Source of the DNA: Cyrtodaria siliqua
Taxonomy: Eukaryota > Mollusca > Bivalvia > Adapedonta > Hiatellidae
Length of the DNA: 64,000 bases
Direction of reading: 5' to 3'
Assembly: GCA_037043455.1 (NCBI GenBank)
Contig: JAWPHD010001144.1
Coordinates: forward strand, 248,001-312,000
The notes under the pieces were generated by a model that saw only the letters and a list, made by a program, of their open reading frames with translations, did not search any database and was not told the DNA's origin. This document shows positions 63,734-64,000 of this stretch, in pieces (within the stretch, counting starts at the first letter, position 1; every line of letters begins with the position of its first letter). Both the position numbers and the translations under genes were made by a program.

Positions 63734-64000
63734 ATCATTTCATGCTTAAATGTTATATTAATTGCATATATAAAAGTATGTATTTATTAGGCACATATTT
63801 ATATTTGCTTTATATTATAAGCACAACAAATAGGCGTCAGGGTTGTCATTAGTAGCCAATTGCCGATCAAAATTATCGGTTAAAATGGTGTCACTAGTGT
63901 CATAATCGGTAAGTTTTGCCTTAATTTGTATTTGCAATATGTGACACTGACTTTGTTGATCCCTCGTCAAATTGTTTGGAATTCAAAATGAATCCCTGTT

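Larger units (their letters stand above)
59811..64000 (+). repeat. Directly duplicated block, copy B (runs to the window end)
   Basis: Same order as copy A with a private insertion (61694-62540), the foldback MITE at a different place (60319-60687), and no 54407-type MITE. The last bases still match 56122, so the repeat continues beyond the window. Confidence 0.9.

Overview
This looks like host chromosomal DNA from an AT-rich, repeat-rich metazoan, most likely a bivalve mollusc. The evidence is spliced exons with strong GT/AG sites, tRNA-derived SINEs, 5'-truncated LINEs, many short TIR elements, and an integrated Polinton (Maverick). The clade is an inference from repeat style and gene family; no species can be named.

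Region 1 (1784-16519) is a nearly complete Polinton of about 14.7 kb. It has ~235-bp terminal inverted repeats, flanking ATATAT duplications, and a hairpin inside each terminus. It encodes a protein-primed family B DNA polymerase (POLB, in three frames), an RVE integrase (INT, one frame break), a packaging ATPase, a putative double-jelly-roll major capsid protein, a minor capsid/penton-like protein (one frame break) and about ten small or membrane proteins of virion type. All genes are intronless, tightly packed and preceded by TATA plus A-rich leaders. No adenain-like protease was recognised. The last gene (15566-16159) begins with a PTAP motif followed directly by LYPDL. These are two classical ESCRT-recruiting late-domain motifs, and a PPPLY motif lies just past its stop in another frame. 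That is the most interesting signal in the window.

Region 2 (16520-27450) is host DNA. It holds a decayed piggyBac derivative (16978-18075) and three phase-compatible exons of a cysteine-rich Ly6/three-finger-like gene (20438-20526, 22961-23032, 26433-26568). The second intron of that gene is filled by a SINE with target-site duplication, a mariner-like MITE and a 1.96-kb foldback element with 775-bp arms.

Region 3 (27450-52400) has almost no recognisable host genes. It contains minisatellites, large hairpins, several dispersed repeat families, tRNA-like sequences, a SINE with target-site duplication, a 5'-truncated LINE (47442-49461) with a 15-17-bp duplication and poly(A), and a 482-bp MITE with perfect TA duplications.

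Region 4 (52429-64000) is a direct duplication of a block of at least 3.7 kb, repeated about 7.4-7.9 kb downstream. The copies are nearly identical but each carries private transposon insertions, so each acts as an empty-site control for the other. A 123-codon open frame, possibly a 3' exon, is preserved in both. Between the copies lie a foldable tRNA-Gln(TTG), a full SINE and a degraded LINE.

Only the Polinton genes form a functional set: replication (POLB, possible OB-fold protein), integration (INT), packaging (ATPase) and virion building (capsid, penton, membrane proteins). Four frame breaks in three core genes mean this copy is either inactive or carries homopolymer sequencing errors.
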